The translations under genes were made by a program, and so were the position numbers. A stretch of DNA of 64,000 nt, taken from NCBI GenBank assembly GCA_002835675.1, contig PIZR01000003.1, positions 310,001 through 374,000 of the forward strand, in the 5' to 3' direction. How positions within the stretch are numbered: position 1 is the stretch's first letter; each line of letters begins with the position of its first letter. The DNA is from Bacillus sp. BA3 (GTDB lineage: Bacteria; Bacillota; Bacilli; Bacillales; DSM-1321). Below are positions 33,955 to 43,500 of the stretch, piece after piece. The notes beneath the pieces were generated by a model, which did not search any database, was not told where the DNA came from, and saw only the letters and a program-made list of their open reading frames with translations.

Positions 33955-36919
33955 TCCAGGGAAATTAAAAATCAAAATAGCCGCTCTCGAAAACGGAACT
34001 TACGCCCTTGGTGTCGTCAATGAAGAAAGTACCTTCCTCACCACGAATTATATACGCAGGCTGTTATTCAACTGGGATGACGCAAGCTTTTATGGCACTA
34101 AAATGACTACGGATATAGTGGATGGAAATCAAGTATTCATTCTTGACGCTTGGGGACTTCTCAATTTTTTTGCGAGGGAAAGCTTCAACTCCTTCATAGA
34201 ATGGGAATGGTCCGAGATATCCTCCCTTTGCCTGTCAGCAGCTCCCGTTCTTCATGAATCCATTGAAGCTGGAATCCCCGTACCGGATTTCACCAATCTT
34301 CAATTGGACTCCATCGGCTGGAAGCTGCCGGAGGAAGTGGAAGAGGAATTCGTCCCTTCCTTTTGGGAAGAAGAAATATCTTTGGATCTTCCTTCACCTG
34401 AACTGGAAACCAACCGTACTTTTATCGAAAAGTGGTATAACGGTGCCGCTAATATGTATTTAAAAAACTATTCACCCATGCAGCATAAATGGAGTGAAGC
34501 CGTCGGGGCATTAAAGGATACTCGACTTTCTCCCGAAGAATTGCAGGCCTTTTTTGACAAGGACAGCTGGCAGGAATGGCTCGGTACCCTGCCCGATCCC
34601 AAGCCATTCACTATAGGTCTCCGTTTAACTGAGCCTCCAGATGGCAACGGGCCTTGGATGCTCGATGTTACCCTTCGTTCCAAAAGGGATGAGAATATCA
34701 TTGAAACATATACAGGAAAAAAACTTCCGCGCGGCTGGAATAAGTATGCAAGTGATGTGGTGCGTGCTACGAAACGCTGGCAACTCGTCGTGCCCTGGCT
34801 TGGGGAGAATGGCCGTCTGAAAAGGGAGATTTCAGAAACGGATGCATGGGAGTTCTTGACCGATGCAAGCGAAAAGCTCCTGTTTCTTGGCGTCGAAATT
34901 CTCCTTCCATCGTGGTGGCTTGCCTTGAAGGAGTCCTCATTGAAGGTCAAAGCGAAAGTGAAGAGCCAATCGAACCGCGGCCCTTCTTATGTCGGGTTAA
35001 AAGCTTTAATGGACTTTGATTGGCGGTTCTCATTAAATGGCAAGGAGCTCACTGAGGCGGAGTTCGAGGAGCTCGTCAATGAAAAAAGGCGGCTTGTCTT
35101 CATCCGCGGCCAATGGGTCAAGCTTGACCCTGCTTTCATTAAGCAAATTCAGGAGCTGATGGAAACAGCGAATGAAAAAGGCATCCAACTGACTGACTTG
35201 CTGCAGCAGGAACTGTTGAATGGCATGAATGAAGATGGCGATGTCGATTCTGAAAACGACGAAATGCTCCGGATTCAATTTGAATTGAACCAGGAGCTCC
35301 GTAAAATGGTGGGAAGGCTCCGGGAAACCAAAAACATATCCATCCTGCCCGTCCCTAATGCACTTCAAGGTGATTTACGCCCCTATCAAAAACTGGGCAT
35401 GAGCTGGCTCCTTTTTTTAAGGGAGCATGGTTTTGGTGCTTGTCTAGCCGACGATATGGGACTTGGAAAAACCGTCCAGATGATTGCCTACCTACTTCAT
35501 GTTAAAGGCAAAGAAATGGTCGGTAAAGAGCTGCCCACTGGGCCCAAGGATGAACAAAAGAGTGAACCGATCATCGTCGAAGAGGATAGTAGCGCGGAGA
35601 GCAGTGATGAGGGTGAAGTCATTACCACTGCCCCTGAATCCGTCCCTGTACAATCGGCGCTCATCGTCTGCCCGACATCGGTACTTGGCAACTGGCAAAA
35701 AGAATTGGAAAAATTCGCTCCATCACTTAAAGTTCACCTACACTACGGATCGAATCGTGCTAAAGGTGAGGCATTTACTAAACTGGCAGCCGATCATGAT
35801 ATTGTCTTAACATCATATGGACTGACCCACCAAGATGTGGCTGAACTGACCTCCATCCATTGGAGCAGTGTTATCCTTGATGAAGCACAAAACATCAAGA
35901 ATGCCCAAACGAAGCAATCCAAAGCGGTCCGCAAGCTAAATGGCAGACATCATATCGCCCTATCGGGTACGCCGATGGAAAACCGTTTAAGTGAGCTATG
36001 GGCGATTTTCGACTTCATCAACAAAGGTTATCTCGGAACGCTAGGTCAGTTTCAGGAAAAATATGTGGCGACCATCGAGCGTGATGATCAGAAGGATAAA
36101 ATCAAGGAATTGCAGCGTTTGATACAGCCATTTTTGCTTCGCCGTACAAAGCGTGATAAAGAAGTCGCTCTTAATCTTCCGGATAAGCAAGAACAAAAGG
36201 AATTCGTACCGCTTACCACCGAGCAAGCATCGTTGTATGAGCAACTGATTAAAGATACATTCACTGATATCGAACAACTATCTGCCTTTGAAAGAAAAGG
36301 CATCATCCTCCAGATGCTGAATAAGCTAAAGCAGCTTTGCAATCATCCAGCTCTTTACTTAAAAGAAATGGAAAAGGAAAACATCATGAAGGCACCTAAC
36401 CGATCTGGCAAACTCGAGAAGCTGACCGAGCTTATCGATGCTGTCCGCGAACAGGATGAAAGCTGTCTCATTTTCACTCAATATATCGGGATGGGCAATA
36501 TGATTAAAGATTTGCTGGAAAAACGATATGGCTTTGAAGTGCCATTCCTGAACGGGAGTGCGAACAAGAAGCAGCGTGATGAAATGATCACGCGGTTCCA
36601 AGATGGGGATTTCCCTATTTTCATACTCTCGTTGAAAGCAGGCGGCACTGGGCTTAATCTTACAGAAGCAAACCACGTGATTCACTATGATCGCTGGTGG
36701 AACCCAGCTGTTGAAAATCAAGCCACCGACCGTGCTTACCGAATTGGGCAACAGCGTTTCGTTCATGTTCATAAGCTAATCTGCACAGGGACCCTGGAAG
36801 AAAAAATCGACCAGATGCTTGATAAAAAGCAAGCCCTGAACGACGAGATCATCAGCAGTGACAACTGGATCACCGAACTTTCCACAGAGGAAATCAAGGA
36901 CCTGGTTGCTCTTCAATAA
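33947..36919 (+). CDS. SNF2-family DNA translocase, YwqA-like
   Basis: 990 residues. A ~450-residue N-terminal region typical of bacterial SNF2 proteins is followed by the two-lobed motor: motif I DDMGLGKTVQM, motif Ia VCPTSVLGNW, motif II LDEAQNIKN, motif III LSGTPMENRLSELW, then lobe 2 with FTQYIGMG, LSLKAGGTGLNLTEANHVIH and ATDRAYRIGQ. All motor motifs are intact. An acidic insert (EEDSSAESSDEGE) lies between motifs I and Ia. The start codon overlaps the SWIM gene stop, indicating coupled translation. Expected to move along double-stranded DNA; a repair or remodelling role is inferred. Confidence 0.9.
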   Translation: MFNPGKLKIKIAALENGTYALGVVNEESTFLTTNYIRRLLFNWDDASFYGTKMTTDIVDGNQVFILDAWGLLNFFARESFNSFIEWEWSEISSLCLSAAPVLHESIEAGIPVPDFTNLQLDSIGWKLPEEVEEEFVPSFWEEEISLDLPSPELETNRTFIEKWYNGAANMYLKNYSPMQHKWSEAVGALKDTRLSPEELQAFFDKDSWQEWLGTLPDPKPFTIGLRLTEPPDGNGPWMLDVTLRSKRDENIIETYTGKKLPRGWNKYASDVVRATKRWQLVVPWLGENGRLKREISETDAWEFLTDASEKLLFLGVEILLPSWWLALKESSLKVKAKVKSQSNRGPSYVGLKALMDFDWRFSLNGKELTEAEFEELVNEKRRLVFIRGQWVKLDPAFIKQIQELMETANEKGIQLTDLLQQELLNGMNEDGDVDSENDEMLRIQFELNQELRKMVGRLRETKNISILPVPNALQGDLRPYQKLGMSWLLFLREHGFGACLADDMGLGKTVQMIAYLLHVKGKEMVGKELPTGPKDEQKSEPIIVEEDSSAESSDEGEVITTAPESVPVQSALIVCPTSVLGNWQKELEKFAPSLKVHLHYGSNRAKGEAFTKLAADHDIVLTSYGLTHQDVAELTSIHWSSVILDEAQNIKNAQTKQSKAVRKLNGRHHIALSGTPMENRLSELWAIFDFINKGYLGTLGQFQEKYVATIERDDQKDKIKELQRLIQPFLLRRTKRDKEVALNLPDKQEQKEFVPLTTEQASLYEQLIKDTFTDIEQLSAFERKGIILQMLNKLKQLCNHPALYLKEMEKENIMKAPNRSGKLEKLTELIDAVREQDESCLIFTQYIGMGNMIKDLLEKRYGFEVPFLNGSANKKQRDEMITRFQDGDFPIFILSLKAGGTGLNLTEANHVIHYDRWWNPAVENQATDRAYRIGQQRFVHVHKLICTGTLEEKIDQMLDKKQALNDEIISSDNWITELSTEEIKDLVALQ

Positions 36920-36972
36920 ACCCGCTCTCACGATTTGAAGAAGAACGAGGTCAGGTTGTTAACTTATAAGGA

Positions 36973-37012
36973 AAAAAAGGGGAATGCAATTCGATATGCA
37001 TTCCCCTTTTTT
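36973..37012. terminator. Bidirectional terminator between SNF2 and LysE genes
   Basis: Arms AAAAAAGGGGAATGCA / TGCATTCCCCTTTTTT with an 8-base loop. Confidence 0.9.
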
Positions 37013-37077
37013 ATACATAAGCGTCCTGTAACTTTATTGAATACCTGGTATGGCCAGGTTCAAATGCATGTCTTTTA

Positions 37078-37686
37078 TCAAAAAATCGATTTAACCATAT
37101 AAAGAGCTGTGATCCAAATGATGATTGCAGAAATTTTATTTAATATTCCAAGGAATTTACCAGATGTATCAACCTTTTTCAGCAATCGTCCCGCAAGACA
37201 TAATCCATGGAACCAGCACCATGACACAAAGATGCACGTTGCGGTGAAAATCATTTTATCTTTTCCTGAATAAACAAGTGAGCTCGAACCGATTACACCT
37301 ATCGTATCCAAGATTGCATGCGGATTCAGTAATGATACGGATAGAGCAAATACAATTTGTTTTTTGGTCGACATCTGCATGGATTGGGCACCTGACTGTG
37401 AGTTCGATTTGGCAAACCAAATCTGAAAACCCATATACAATAAAAATATAACTCCGATTATGATTAATGTAAGGCGCAACCAATCATATTGCATGACAAC
37501 CAACGAAACACCTAAAATAGCTAACAAAATGAGCAGTGTATCACAAATTGCAGCTGTTATCGTTGCTGGCAATGCTTTTTTTATTGTAGGTTGGATTGCT
37601 CCTTGATTAAAAATGAATACATTTTGCACTCCCAACGGAAGTATCAGCCCCAATGCCAATAATAATCCATGAAAAAATGGCCCCAT
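37078..37686 (-). CDS. LysE/ArgO-family amino-acid exporter
   Basis: 202 residues from the ATG with AAAGGAGGGG upstream (a longer frame starts 19 codons before without support). Six hydrophobic segments and the family N-terminus GLILPLGVQNVFIFNQGA, followed by SLLNPHAILDTIGVIG, mark it as LysE/ArgO-like (YggA clan), exporting basic or other amino acids. It is divergent from a MocR regulator, with an inverted repeat between the two, so the regulator probably controls it in response to an amino-acid-related signal. Substrate unknown. Confidence 0.85.
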   Translation of the reverse strand: MGPFFHGLLLALGLILPLGVQNVFIFNQGAIQPTIKKALPATITAAICDTLLILLAILGVSLVVMQYDWLRLTLIIIGVIFLLYMGFQIWFAKSNSQSGAQSMQMSTKKQIVFALSVSLLNPHAILDTIGVIGSSSLVYSGKDKMIFTATCIFVSWCWFHGLCLAGRLLKKVDTSGKFLGILNKISAIIIWITALYMVKSIF

Positions 37687-37745
37687 ACGAATACCCCCTC
37701 CTTTCAAATTCAGTATAATGAAAAAAACAAAGGAATTGACCATCC

Positions 37746-37773
37746 AATTGGTTGGCTTTCAAACCAACCAATT
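37746..37773. promoter_or_regulatory. Inverted repeat, probable operator between lysE-like and mocR-like genes
   Basis: Perfect 10-bp arms AATTGGTTGG / CCAACCAATT with an 8-base spacer, midway between the two divergent starts. MocR/GabR regulators bind repeated sites in such shared regions. Confidence 0.6.
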
Positions 37774-37810
37774 TATATTGAATACAGAACATGAAAGGAG
37801 TGGTTTTCGT

Positions 37811-39256
37811 ATGTTTATCGAATGGAGACCAAACCGTACTTCCGACCAATCACTTCACCTGCAAATAGTGGATTGGATCAAACAACAGATTACACGAGGG
37901 GAATGGCCAGTAAGTACCAAGCTTCCATCACAACGTTCATTGGCCGACTCATTTGGGGTAAACCGAAGTACCATCATCACAGCCATTGATGAGTTGATTG
38001 CTGATGGATTATTGGAAACTAAGGTTGGGTCCGGCACATTCGTTTCCAATAATACATGGAATGTGCTCGTCTCAAGCAAACAGCCCGACTGGAAAAACTA
38101 TGTCCGGAATGGACTCTATGAACCTAATTTAAAAACGATTCAGGACATTAATCAGTATGAAACGGACACTGCCATCATCAGATTAGGCACGGGCGAACTA
38201 TCTCCAGATCTATTGCCTGCAAAACAAATCGAAAAGACGTTGCGATCCACTTCTTTTGATGCCCACTCTTTAGGCTATTCCGAACCCAAGGGTGATAAGA
38301 GACTTCGTCAATGTATAAGTGCTTATTTAGAAACAAAAGGGATCAACGCGAGTCCCAGCTCCCTCATGGTCGTTTCTGGCGGGCTTCAGGCACTCCAGTT
38401 GATATCAGTCGGTTTACTTCAAAAGGGATCGATGATTTTACATGAATCCCCTTCCTATTTAAATTCCGTTCACCCTTTTCAATCTGCGGGCATGCACTTA
38501 GTAGGTTTATCAATACAAGGCCGGGAAAGTATCCCGACACAAATAAAGCACATCAACGGAAGGAAGAAAGCGTCACTATTTTATACTGTTCCAACGTTTA
38601 ACAATCCAACGAATACTACATGGTCAAAAGAAGAAAGACTTAACCTCCTATCACTATGCAAAAAGGAACAGATCCCGATTATTGAAGATGACGTATATAG
38701 TGATTTGTGGTTTGATAATGAACCACCGCCTCCATTAAAATCCCTTGATGCAGATGGCCTTGTATTGCATATTGGCAGCATGTCCAAAACATTAAGCCCA
38801 GGATTGCGTATCGGATGGATTGCTGGCCCAATAACTGTGATTGAACGTTTAGCGGACATTAAAATGCAAATGGATTACGGTTCAAGTGCACTTTCCCAAC
38901 ACCTTGTGGCGGAATGGTTAGCAAATGGGCAATATTCAAAGCATTTAGAGTGGCTAAGGCATGAGTTGATAGGACGCAGAGATTTTACATTAACTCTTCT
39001 CAATCAATATTTTAAGGGACTGGCTGAATGGCAAATACCTCAAGGCGGATTTTATATATGGTTAAAATTATGTAAACCAATCGTGAATTCAAACCTTTTC
39101 AGGCAAGCGTTAAAGGAAAACATACTTCTTAATCCGGGATACATATACGAACCAAATAACGATACACATATACGGCTTTCATATTCATACGCCTCGGAGG
39201 AACAATTAGCTTATGGCATCCAAACCCTTTCAAAGATCATTCGGCGGTTGGTTTGA
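37811..39256 (+). CDS. MocR/GabR-type transcriptional regulator (GntR HTH plus PLP aminotransferase-like domain)
   Basis: 481 residues from the ATG with GAAAGGAG upstream. The GntR-type winged HTH is at about 10-75 (HLQIVDWIKQQITRGEWP, KLPSQRSLADSFGVNRSTI, ADGLLETKVGSGTFV). A fold-type-I aminotransferase domain fills the rest, with the PLP lysine in GSMSKTLSPGLRIGW (near 310), FNNPTNTTWS and the Asp of EDDVYSDLW. MocR proteins use PLP as a sensor rather than for full catalysis. Divergent from the LysE-type exporter, which it probably regulates. Confidence 0.88.
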   Translation: MFIEWRPNRTSDQSLHLQIVDWIKQQITRGEWPVSTKLPSQRSLADSFGVNRSTIITAIDELIADGLLETKVGSGTFVSNNTWNVLVSSKQPDWKNYVRNGLYEPNLKTIQDINQYETDTAIIRLGTGELSPDLLPAKQIEKTLRSTSFDAHSLGYSEPKGDKRLRQCISAYLETKGINASPSSLMVVSGGLQALQLISVGLLQKGSMILHESPSYLNSVHPFQSAGMHLVGLSIQGRESIPTQIKHINGRKKASLFYTVPTFNNPTNTTWSKEERLNLLSLCKKEQIPIIEDDVYSDLWFDNEPPPPLKSLDADGLVLHIGSMSKTLSPGLRIGWIAGPITVIERLADIKMQMDYGSSALSQHLVAEWLANGQYSKHLEWLRHELIGRRDFTLTLLNQYFKGLAEWQIPQGGFYIWLKLCKPIVNSNLFRQALKENILLNPGYIYEPNNDTHIRLSYSYASEEQLAYGIQTLSKIIRRLV

Positions 39257-39283
39257 CATCTTGAAAGATTGGAGAGGCATTAA

Positions 39284-39305
39284 TGGAGCTGCCGTGGCAG
39301 CTCCA
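39284..39305 (+). terminator. Hairpin after the MocR gene
   Basis: Perfect 10-bp arms TGGAGCTGCC / GGCAGCTCCA with a 2-base loop, 27 bases beyond the stop. No T-run follows, so termination is uncertain. Confidence 0.4.
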
Positions 39306-39390
39306 TCCTTATTGAGTAAAGTAACTTTTCGTATGAATTATTCGGAAATCTCATACCTTACAACGTCCTGCCTAAAAATGTTAGGGATTT

Positions 39391-39807
39391 TCATGGGGTA
39401 GCAGCTTTCATTTTTACGTTCCGCTCTTTTTGCTGGATGATGAAAAAAGAATGGTGATAGCCATGATTGATCATGATATGATTGAGGATTGCAGTAAGCG
39501 CCTCACCCTTATTCGGCTGATATGTCTCTGAACTTTCTTCAATGATGATTTTTTCTTGGTGGGGGTCATAATTAATAGATGTTTTAGCACCTTCTTCAAA
39601 AAAAGAAAGGGTTACCTCCTGACATAGAGGAAAATCCTGATAAGGTGAATCAGAGCGGAGATCCTTTTCAAAGGGAGAATGGACGTGCTGAAGTGCATCA
39701 AAGAAACTCGGTTTTGTAAGATATGACCTGTCGCTTCCTTTCCTTTCGAATTTCACTGTAATTGCAATACTAGTTACTTTATTGCTAGATTTCTTCTTAT
39801 AATTCAT
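39391..39807 (-). CDS. Hypothetical protein (138 residues)
   Basis: 138 residues, no signal peptide or membrane helix, no motif I recognise. It starts MNYKKKSSNK, has a glutamate-rich middle (KIIIEESSETYQPNKGE) and a His-rich stretch (HGYHHSFFII). AAGGAGGG 5-6 bases before ATG makes the start convincing. It converges with the MocR gene and stands alone. Function unknown. Confidence 0.6.
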   Translation of the reverse strand: MNYKKKSSNKVTSIAITVKFERKGSDRSYLTKPSFFDALQHVHSPFEKDLRSDSPYQDFPLCQEVTLSFFEEGAKTSINYDPHQEKIIIEESSETYQPNKGEALTAILNHIMINHGYHHSFFIIQQKERNVKMKAATP

Positions 39808-40026
39808 AGATACCCTCCTTCCAATAAGACCTTTATACCTAATTCTTTTATCCTATCCGATATACCTGCCGGATAATGAAAAAACTTCCTCACTAAGAGA
39901 TTTCCATATTAGCACGGTGAAAACGCAAGGAACTACACCATAATCTACTAAAGAATTCATTCATCAAATCCATACTCGGGAAAGCTTATTATGCAAAAAC
40001 AGCCCTCTTGGATAAGAGGGCTCATA
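39808..40026 (-). terminator. Terminator-like hairpin (left copy) in a gene-free stretch
   Basis: The hairpin itself is at 40001-40022 (AGCCCTCTTG / near-complement) with a T-run on the minus strand (39995-40000), so it is a good terminator for a leftward transcript. A copy differing at one base stands at 40525-40546 next to the protease stop, with two repeat elements between. Nothing else is seen in 39808-40000. Confidence 0.65.
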
Positions 40027-40330
40027 CTGTAGACAAATTCGAACGAGTTTGCCCGCAGTTTTTTCTTTGAAAACGTTCAGTTTATTTCAGAAATCCGCTC
40101 CCTTTCCGCCGACTGTCTGCCAAGCCTCCTCGACGCAAGCGTCTGTGGGGTCTCGGCTAGCCAGTTATTCGGCAGGAGTGTCGCAAATTTCTTCAATTTA
40201 ATGGTGGTTTCATTCCATATTAAAAGGTAAAAATTCATGAAGGATAACCAAGTCTTCTTTTTATAGTCATGGTTCGGGGTAGTCCATTCGGAACCCCCTT
40301 TTTGTACGAAGAAAAGCAAGTTTGCCTACA
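40027..40330 (-). repeat. Dispersed GC-rich repeat element, copy 3
   Basis: Begins with a hairpin CTGTAGACAAATTC / GAGTTTGCCCGCAG (40027-40057), holds the core 40090-40200 in reverse orientation (GACACTCCTGCCG and GGCGGAAAGGGAGCGGA read on the minus strand) and ends near AAGTTTGCCTACAG at 40318-40331. Confidence 0.7.
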
Positions 40331-40334
40331 GTAT

Positions 40335-40520
40335 TATTTTAGTAAACACTCCAGTTGATTGGAGCGGGTGTACAAGACTCATGCGGGAATGGCGTGTCCA
40401 AGGCGCAACGAGCGCCGAGAGCGGACCGCCCGCTGAAAGCGAGTGCCCTACATCCCAACCAATGTTCGAATTGTACAAACCCTCAAAAAACTGTAGGTAC
40501 AAATCAAGTATGTCTACAAA
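40335..40520 (+). repeat. Dispersed GC-rich repeat element, copy 4
   Basis: Core 40354-40452 in forward orientation (TTGATTGGAGCG, AAGACTCATGCGGG, GAGCGGACCGCCCGC, GAAAGCGAGTGCC), followed by AATTGTACAAACCCT, also present in copy 1 at 27723, and a GTAGGTACAAAT/TATGTCTAC end. Copies 3 and 4 lie head to head. Confidence 0.75.
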
Positions 40521-40524
40521 CTGA

Positions 40525-40546
40525 AGCCCTCTTGGGTAAGAGGGCT
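40525..40546 (-). terminator. Terminator-like hairpin (right copy) after the protease gene
   Basis: AGCCCTCTTG-GG-TAAGAGGGCT, 9 bases beyond the protease stop on the minus strand, without a good T-run of its own. Near-identical to the hairpin at 40001-40022. Confidence 0.6.
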
Positions 40547-40554
40547 TCCTTTCG

Positions 40555-43500
40555 TTATTTTTTTGCTTTATTGATGTTAAAGGATTTCTTCATTTCATTT
40601 CCTGCAAGATCGGTCACCTTAAACTCAATCTTATTGTTGCCTGTTTTAAGCGGCAGTTCCAAATCCTCTATCTTCTTCTTATAGGCACGCATTTTGTATG
40701 GTTCCTTGAATTCATGATAGAATACTTCGCTTCCGTTCAGGTAAAGGCGGATTTCATCGAAATTATCTTCCACCGTCACGTCCACTTTTGGATTTTTCCC
40801 TTTGGCTCCCACAGTTTTCGGTACACCCTTCACTTTTAAATCTGGCTTTGTTGCATCGACCATAATCGTCCGTTTAAAGGAAACCGTGTTATCCCATTTA
40901 TCTGTTGCTTTAACAGTGAAGCTTTGAACACCCTCTTCAAATTTCTTTTCATATGAGAATTCATATTTGTTATTCGCCTTGTTATACGTTGCAGGTACCG
41001 TTTTATTGTCGATTTTAAACTCCTTTATTTCCGACGCTTCTTCAATTTCCCCTGTTATTTTGATTTTATTTTTATTGTTCACGCTCAAGGCTTCAGGACT
41101 CTTGATCTTTACAGCTGGCGCATGATTATCGATTGGAGCTGAATCACTGGCTAATTCAGTTTCAGCCGTTTTTTCATTACCTGCATAGTCAATTGCCACA
41201 ACCTGAACCTTTTCCCCTTTTACATCAGGTAAAGTGAATTGCTTCGCATTCGCCGGGAGCGGCTCTTCCATGATGGATGCTCCATCGACTTGTACATCGT
41301 AATAAGCAAGTCCTGAACCATTCAAATTATCCTTGCCTTGGATGGTTAATACATTGCCTTTTTTCGAAATTTTGACTGTCGGCTTTACCGTATCGATTTT
41401 GATAGGCATTTTAAACGTCTGCCATTTTGCGCCCTCGTAATCTATCATCGCTTTGATTTCAAAATAATAGACCCCATCCTTAGCGAGTGCATTATTGATT
41501 TTACCGTCCCATTTACGAGCCGGATCAAGGGTGTACGCGGTCCCTTGTCCGCCATCATAATAGTCCTTGCGTACATTATTCTCTGTGCGAAGTTTCCGGA
41601 TTGATTTGTTTTCACCATTCAATATATTGTATTCTACCTTTTTCGCATTCCTTAAGAATGATAGGACAGGCACGAAGTCATCCTGTGCACCATCATTATT
41701 TGGGGAAATCGCAATATTTTTGCCATTGAATGTTTTCCCCGCAGGGTCATAGCCAAGATAAGTGAAATCTTCACCCGCTGTAGAAACTCCACCTGCCATG
41801 CCATAGAAGGACTCTTTATCATATTTAGTGCCATCCAGGATAGGGGCTTTGTCCCACTCCCCTTTAAACCCTACATACGGTACATTCAGTTCCGGATTCG
41901 TATCGGCAGGATCCTTCAATGAAATGAACCCTTCAACAAAATATCCGTTTGGAAAGACCTCGTCAATGTCTACAAGAGTCTGAAGGTCATCACCAAGTAC
42001 CTTTGCATCGGATATGTCAACTTTCACTTCGAATGTAACCGATTTTTTTGCGGGAACGGTAATCTTATTTGTGCTTTTATTATTGATTTTAATCGAAGCA
42101 TTCTTAATTTCCTGTGCTTCCAGTTCGTTAGCGGTATAACCGAGTTGTCCCTGGATTGCATAGTCTGTTTGGATATTACCTTTTACATCATACTTGACCG
42201 CTTTGTTGCTGAAGTTTTCAACCTTTAAAGTAAAGGCGAACTTATTGCCGATCTCCTTCATTGCAACCTTCGCTTCTTTCGTGAATGCCTCGGTCACGAC
42301 AGCAGGTGTGGACAATGCGGATTGCAGCTGCATGACCCCGGCTCCCTGCCTGCGAGGCGAGTAAGGGTTTTCCCAGTCAAGGGCTTTATTGACGACACCT
42401 TGATCCGCTAGTGGTTTTGAAGTATTCATCATCAGGTTCTTCGCTAAATTTGCCCGGGCAGAACCATTTAATTTAAATTCTTTATCCACTCTTTCAAGAA
42501 CAAGTGCCGAGCCGCCGGAAACATGTGGTGCCGCCATCGAAGTACCACTCATCATTCCATATTCATCGTTGTTCAGCGTCGAATAAATTTGTCCTCCCGG
42601 AGCAGTGATTTCCGGTTTAAAATCCAGGTTTGGTGCGACTCCCCATGAACTGAATGAGCTCATTTTCCCTGCTTCTGGATTTACAGCTTTTGTTTTATCA
42701 CCATTAAAGGTAATCTTCACCTTTTCTCCACCCGTTAAGGCCGCTTTCAGCTTTGCACCATCCGATTTCAACATGAACAGCTGGGGAATGGTGATGCTTG
42801 GATCTGTGGCCATGGAAATATATCCGTCAGCATTATTGTAAATAATGACTCCTGTCGCACCTGCTGCCTGGGCATTTTGCGCCTTTTCTATAAAAGAAAG
42901 CGTGCCGCGTTCGATGAGGGCGAACTTGCCTTTAACATCCACTTTGGAAAGCTCCTCTGGCGTCCCAAGACCTGCAGCCACCAAGTCATGTGTTTTTTCC
43001 TTTAAAGTATTGGGATGTACGCTTGAAGCCGACATGAACGGAGCTTTCCCTACTTGTCCGTTTATATCATAAGTCGCTGCATCCAAATCCATATAGTTAT
43101 TCTCTACCGACGCCACTTGTACAGAATCGTATGCAAGTCCAGGTGAACCTGAAACGCCAATATCCGGGTTCGACGCTGATGGGTTTGCAAATCCATTTCC
43201 AAAATGTGCTGAGTTTCCTGCTGAAATCGACATGAGGATCCCATTATCAACAGCCCTGGATACCGCCTGCTGCTCCGGATCTTCTGCAGATACAAAACCT
43301 GCAGTGGAGCCAAGGCTCATATTCAACACATCCGCCCCAAGGATGATGGCATCGTCAATTGCCTTGATATATATATCGCCCCATGTTGTCTGCATGTCGG
43401 GATCATTCCCGAAGACCTTTAAAGCAAGCAGCTGGGCTTCAGGAGCAACCCCTTTAATGCCGCCATTCTCTTCATCTCCATTGGCACCGGCTGTACCTGC

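Noticed and set aside
40355..40684. Plus-strand 109-codon frame
   Set aside because: Starts in repeat copy 4, crosses a terminator and ends antisense in the protease gene.
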